Below are positions 62,358 through 64,000 of a stretch of DNA of 64,000 nucleotides, piece after piece. The translations under genes and the position numbers were made by a program. Source of the DNA: Ricinus communis (Eukaryota; Streptophyta; Magnoliopsida; Malpighiales; Euphorbiaceae); the NCBI RefSeq assembly GCF_019578655.1, contig NC_063262.1:4099582-4163581 (forward strand), read 5' to 3'. Numbering within the stretch: position 1 is the stretch's first letter; every line of letters starts with the position of its first letter. The notes under the pieces were generated by a model, which made no database searches, was not told the DNA's origin, and saw only the letters and a program-made list of their open reading frames with translations.

Positions 62358-64000
62358 AGAAAAATATTTAATTTAATATAAGATTATCTTTCTATTTTAA
62401 TTAAAACTTTTATAAGCATATTAGAACCGTGTGATACATAATATAATTAAGTAAAAAAAAATAAAAAATATCAGAAAAAATACTTTACTTATCAGTATAA
62501 TTTTTTATTCTATTTTCTTTATAAAATAAAAATAATAATTATTATCGTGCATTATCAGGCATATATTAGTAAAATATATAATTTTTTTTTTTGTAAAATG
62601 ATTTTGATAATTAATTTACCAATTAAAATTTTATATCACATAGTATGAGGCTTTAAAAAAATTTATATATAAATGGTAATTATATAAAAAGTTTGACAAA
62701 CGAAGAGGATGCCTAAAAGACCAAAAAGGGTTTTGTTTTCTGCAATATATGTATACGTATACTTATATATTAATATCTCTGAAAAGTGATCCAGCTTTTG
62801 ATGAGATATGAATCCGAATCAACTATCAAAGGTGATGTTGCCTAGTCAATCTTTTTATTTACTTGGTATCTTATTAATAGGCACATAGCTAGGTCATAAA
62901 TGTTGCAGTAGTTTCTATCAAATTTCCTCTTTTTCAAAAGCAAATCTAGTTTCACATCTCTATGCATTTCTATAATTCCCATTTCAAAATAAATAAATAA
63001 AAAGCTCAGCTTATTGCTAAGAACCCTAAAATGCATTAAAAGAGGTATAAAAATATTCTTAAAGTTTAAAAAGTAGTATATTCTTAGGAAATATTCAGTT
63101 GATTACTTCTTACTCCTCTCATTTTGCTTTTAGTGTGGTCTGCAGAATGACAATTCCTTAAAAATTGCCACATAAAAACCACCTTAATTTTCTTTCATTA
63201 TTATCTTAGATAACTATCCTTTTTCTTTTATAAAGAGAGAGAGATCCAATAACATACATATTCTCTTACAAAATTAAACCATCCTTTCCTCTAACGAAGA
63301 TTTACTTAAATCTCTGTAGAGAATCGCTTGAAAAATTGTGGAAGCTATTCATCTAACAAGAGAAAGACTTTTTTTTTTTTTTATTTCTGCAATTGCTCTG
63401 TCTCTTTTGATTATAAGAATAACCACAAGCCTGCTTCTAAGTGTAGTAAGAGAAGTCTCTTCTTTGCTTTCCCCTAAACTTATTGTTTTCGATTCAAAAA
63501 AAATATAAGTATTCTCATAACCAGATCAATCTAAATGCTCTATTCTTATAGATAAATAGTAATACAAGATGTTTAATATTACGATCTGATATTTGGGCAG
63601 GACTGAATTAAGTAGAACACATGCATCACTCACTGAAAATTTATTATGTCTGCAAAGTTTGCTCGTTCCACAAGATATTGAAGTTAAGAACACATGAGAA
63701 ATCGAAATTTAGCAAAGCTATTAGCTAGGAAAAGAATGGGTGAGAAGAAGAATTGGGTAGCTAGTGGAAACGAAGGTGATTGAGTAATCCAATGCATGTA
63801 ATCGTCGTGCCATGGTAAACGTGACAATGATGAAAGGTCATTTCAAATGTATAGTATAAACAGTAAAAAATGAGAGAGAGAGAGAATAGAGGATGGGTGA
63901 TGGGTGATGAGACATGGTGCATAATCTTGGGGATTCGGCTGAGCCAGGGCCGCACCCTAGTGTCGGTCTCTTACCATACAAAAATGTTTCATAACAAAAC

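Larger units (their letters stand above)
53298..64000. other. Gene-poor AT-rich region downstream of CK2 alpha
   Basis: The first few hundred bases are presumably the CK2 alpha 3' UTR. Beyond, the DNA is AT-rich with AT-rich repeats (54.4-57.4 kb, 61.5-62.7 kb). Apart from the doubtful 39-codon frame, the GC-richer island and the simple repeats listed separately, I see no supported gene or RNA up to the right edge. Confidence 0.5.

Noticed and set aside
63761..63955. Minus-strand frame near the right edge
   Set aside because: No recognisable protein, no intron/exon support, low-complexity (CT) content. A gene could start beyond the edge but nothing here shows it.

Overview
This is nuclear DNA from a eudicot plant. 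It is AT-rich and spaced out, with intron-rich genes (GT-AG introns plus one GC-AG), plant-specific families (GRAS, LOB-domain), a Ty1/copia retrotransposon, LINE debris, MITEs and many (AT)n, (CT)n and (AAT)n microsatellites. From remembered protein similarity I would guess Malpighiales (Euphorbiaceae-like); that is inference only. No tRNA, rRNA, CRISPR, operon or toxin gene was seen.

Layout. Positions 1-610 (minus) hold the N-terminal 203 residues of a SCARECROW-LIKE 32 type GRAS regulator, cut by the window edge. Positions 7.87-11.59 kb hold a PPR-like pseudogene split by a 3.18-kb copia element with 140-bp LTRs, a TGTGG target duplication, no gag or protease region, and seven in-frame stops. 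Positions 20,859-21,706 (minus) encode a two-exon class II LOB-domain protein of the LBD37/38/39 clade. Positions 28,457-32,399 (plus) encode a 452-residue FmdA/AmdA amidohydrolase of the plant indole-3-acetamide hydrolase type, with two homologous candidate first exons. Positions 33,534-36,989 (minus) encode a seven-exon, 305-residue queuosine salvage protein (DUF2419, QNG1). Positions 41,739-53,297 (plus) encode a ten-exon chloroplast-type casein kinase 2 alpha subunit. Its 6.7-kb second intron holds a LINE relic, a pair of LTR-like repeats and a TIR element with a MITE nested inside. Positions 53.3-64 kb are almost gene-free apart from one doubtful 39-codon ORF and a GC-richer, organelle-like island at about 59.7-60.2 kb.

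How the genes relate. They are independent nuclear units, not an operon. The order GRAS (SCL32) - LBD37/38/39 - amidohydrolase matches Arabidopsis neighbourhoods as I know them (At3g49940 LBD38 beside At3g49950 SCL32; At4g37540 LBD39 beside At4g37550/At4g37560), which suggests an ancestral block kept together here. The items most worth checking are the duplicated first exon of the amidohydrolase, a 26-bp tandem duplication that copies a kinase-gene 5' splice site and would add an in-frame stop if the distal copy were used, and a copia element whose missing 5' coding half is replaced by a second copy of its own RT-start segment.
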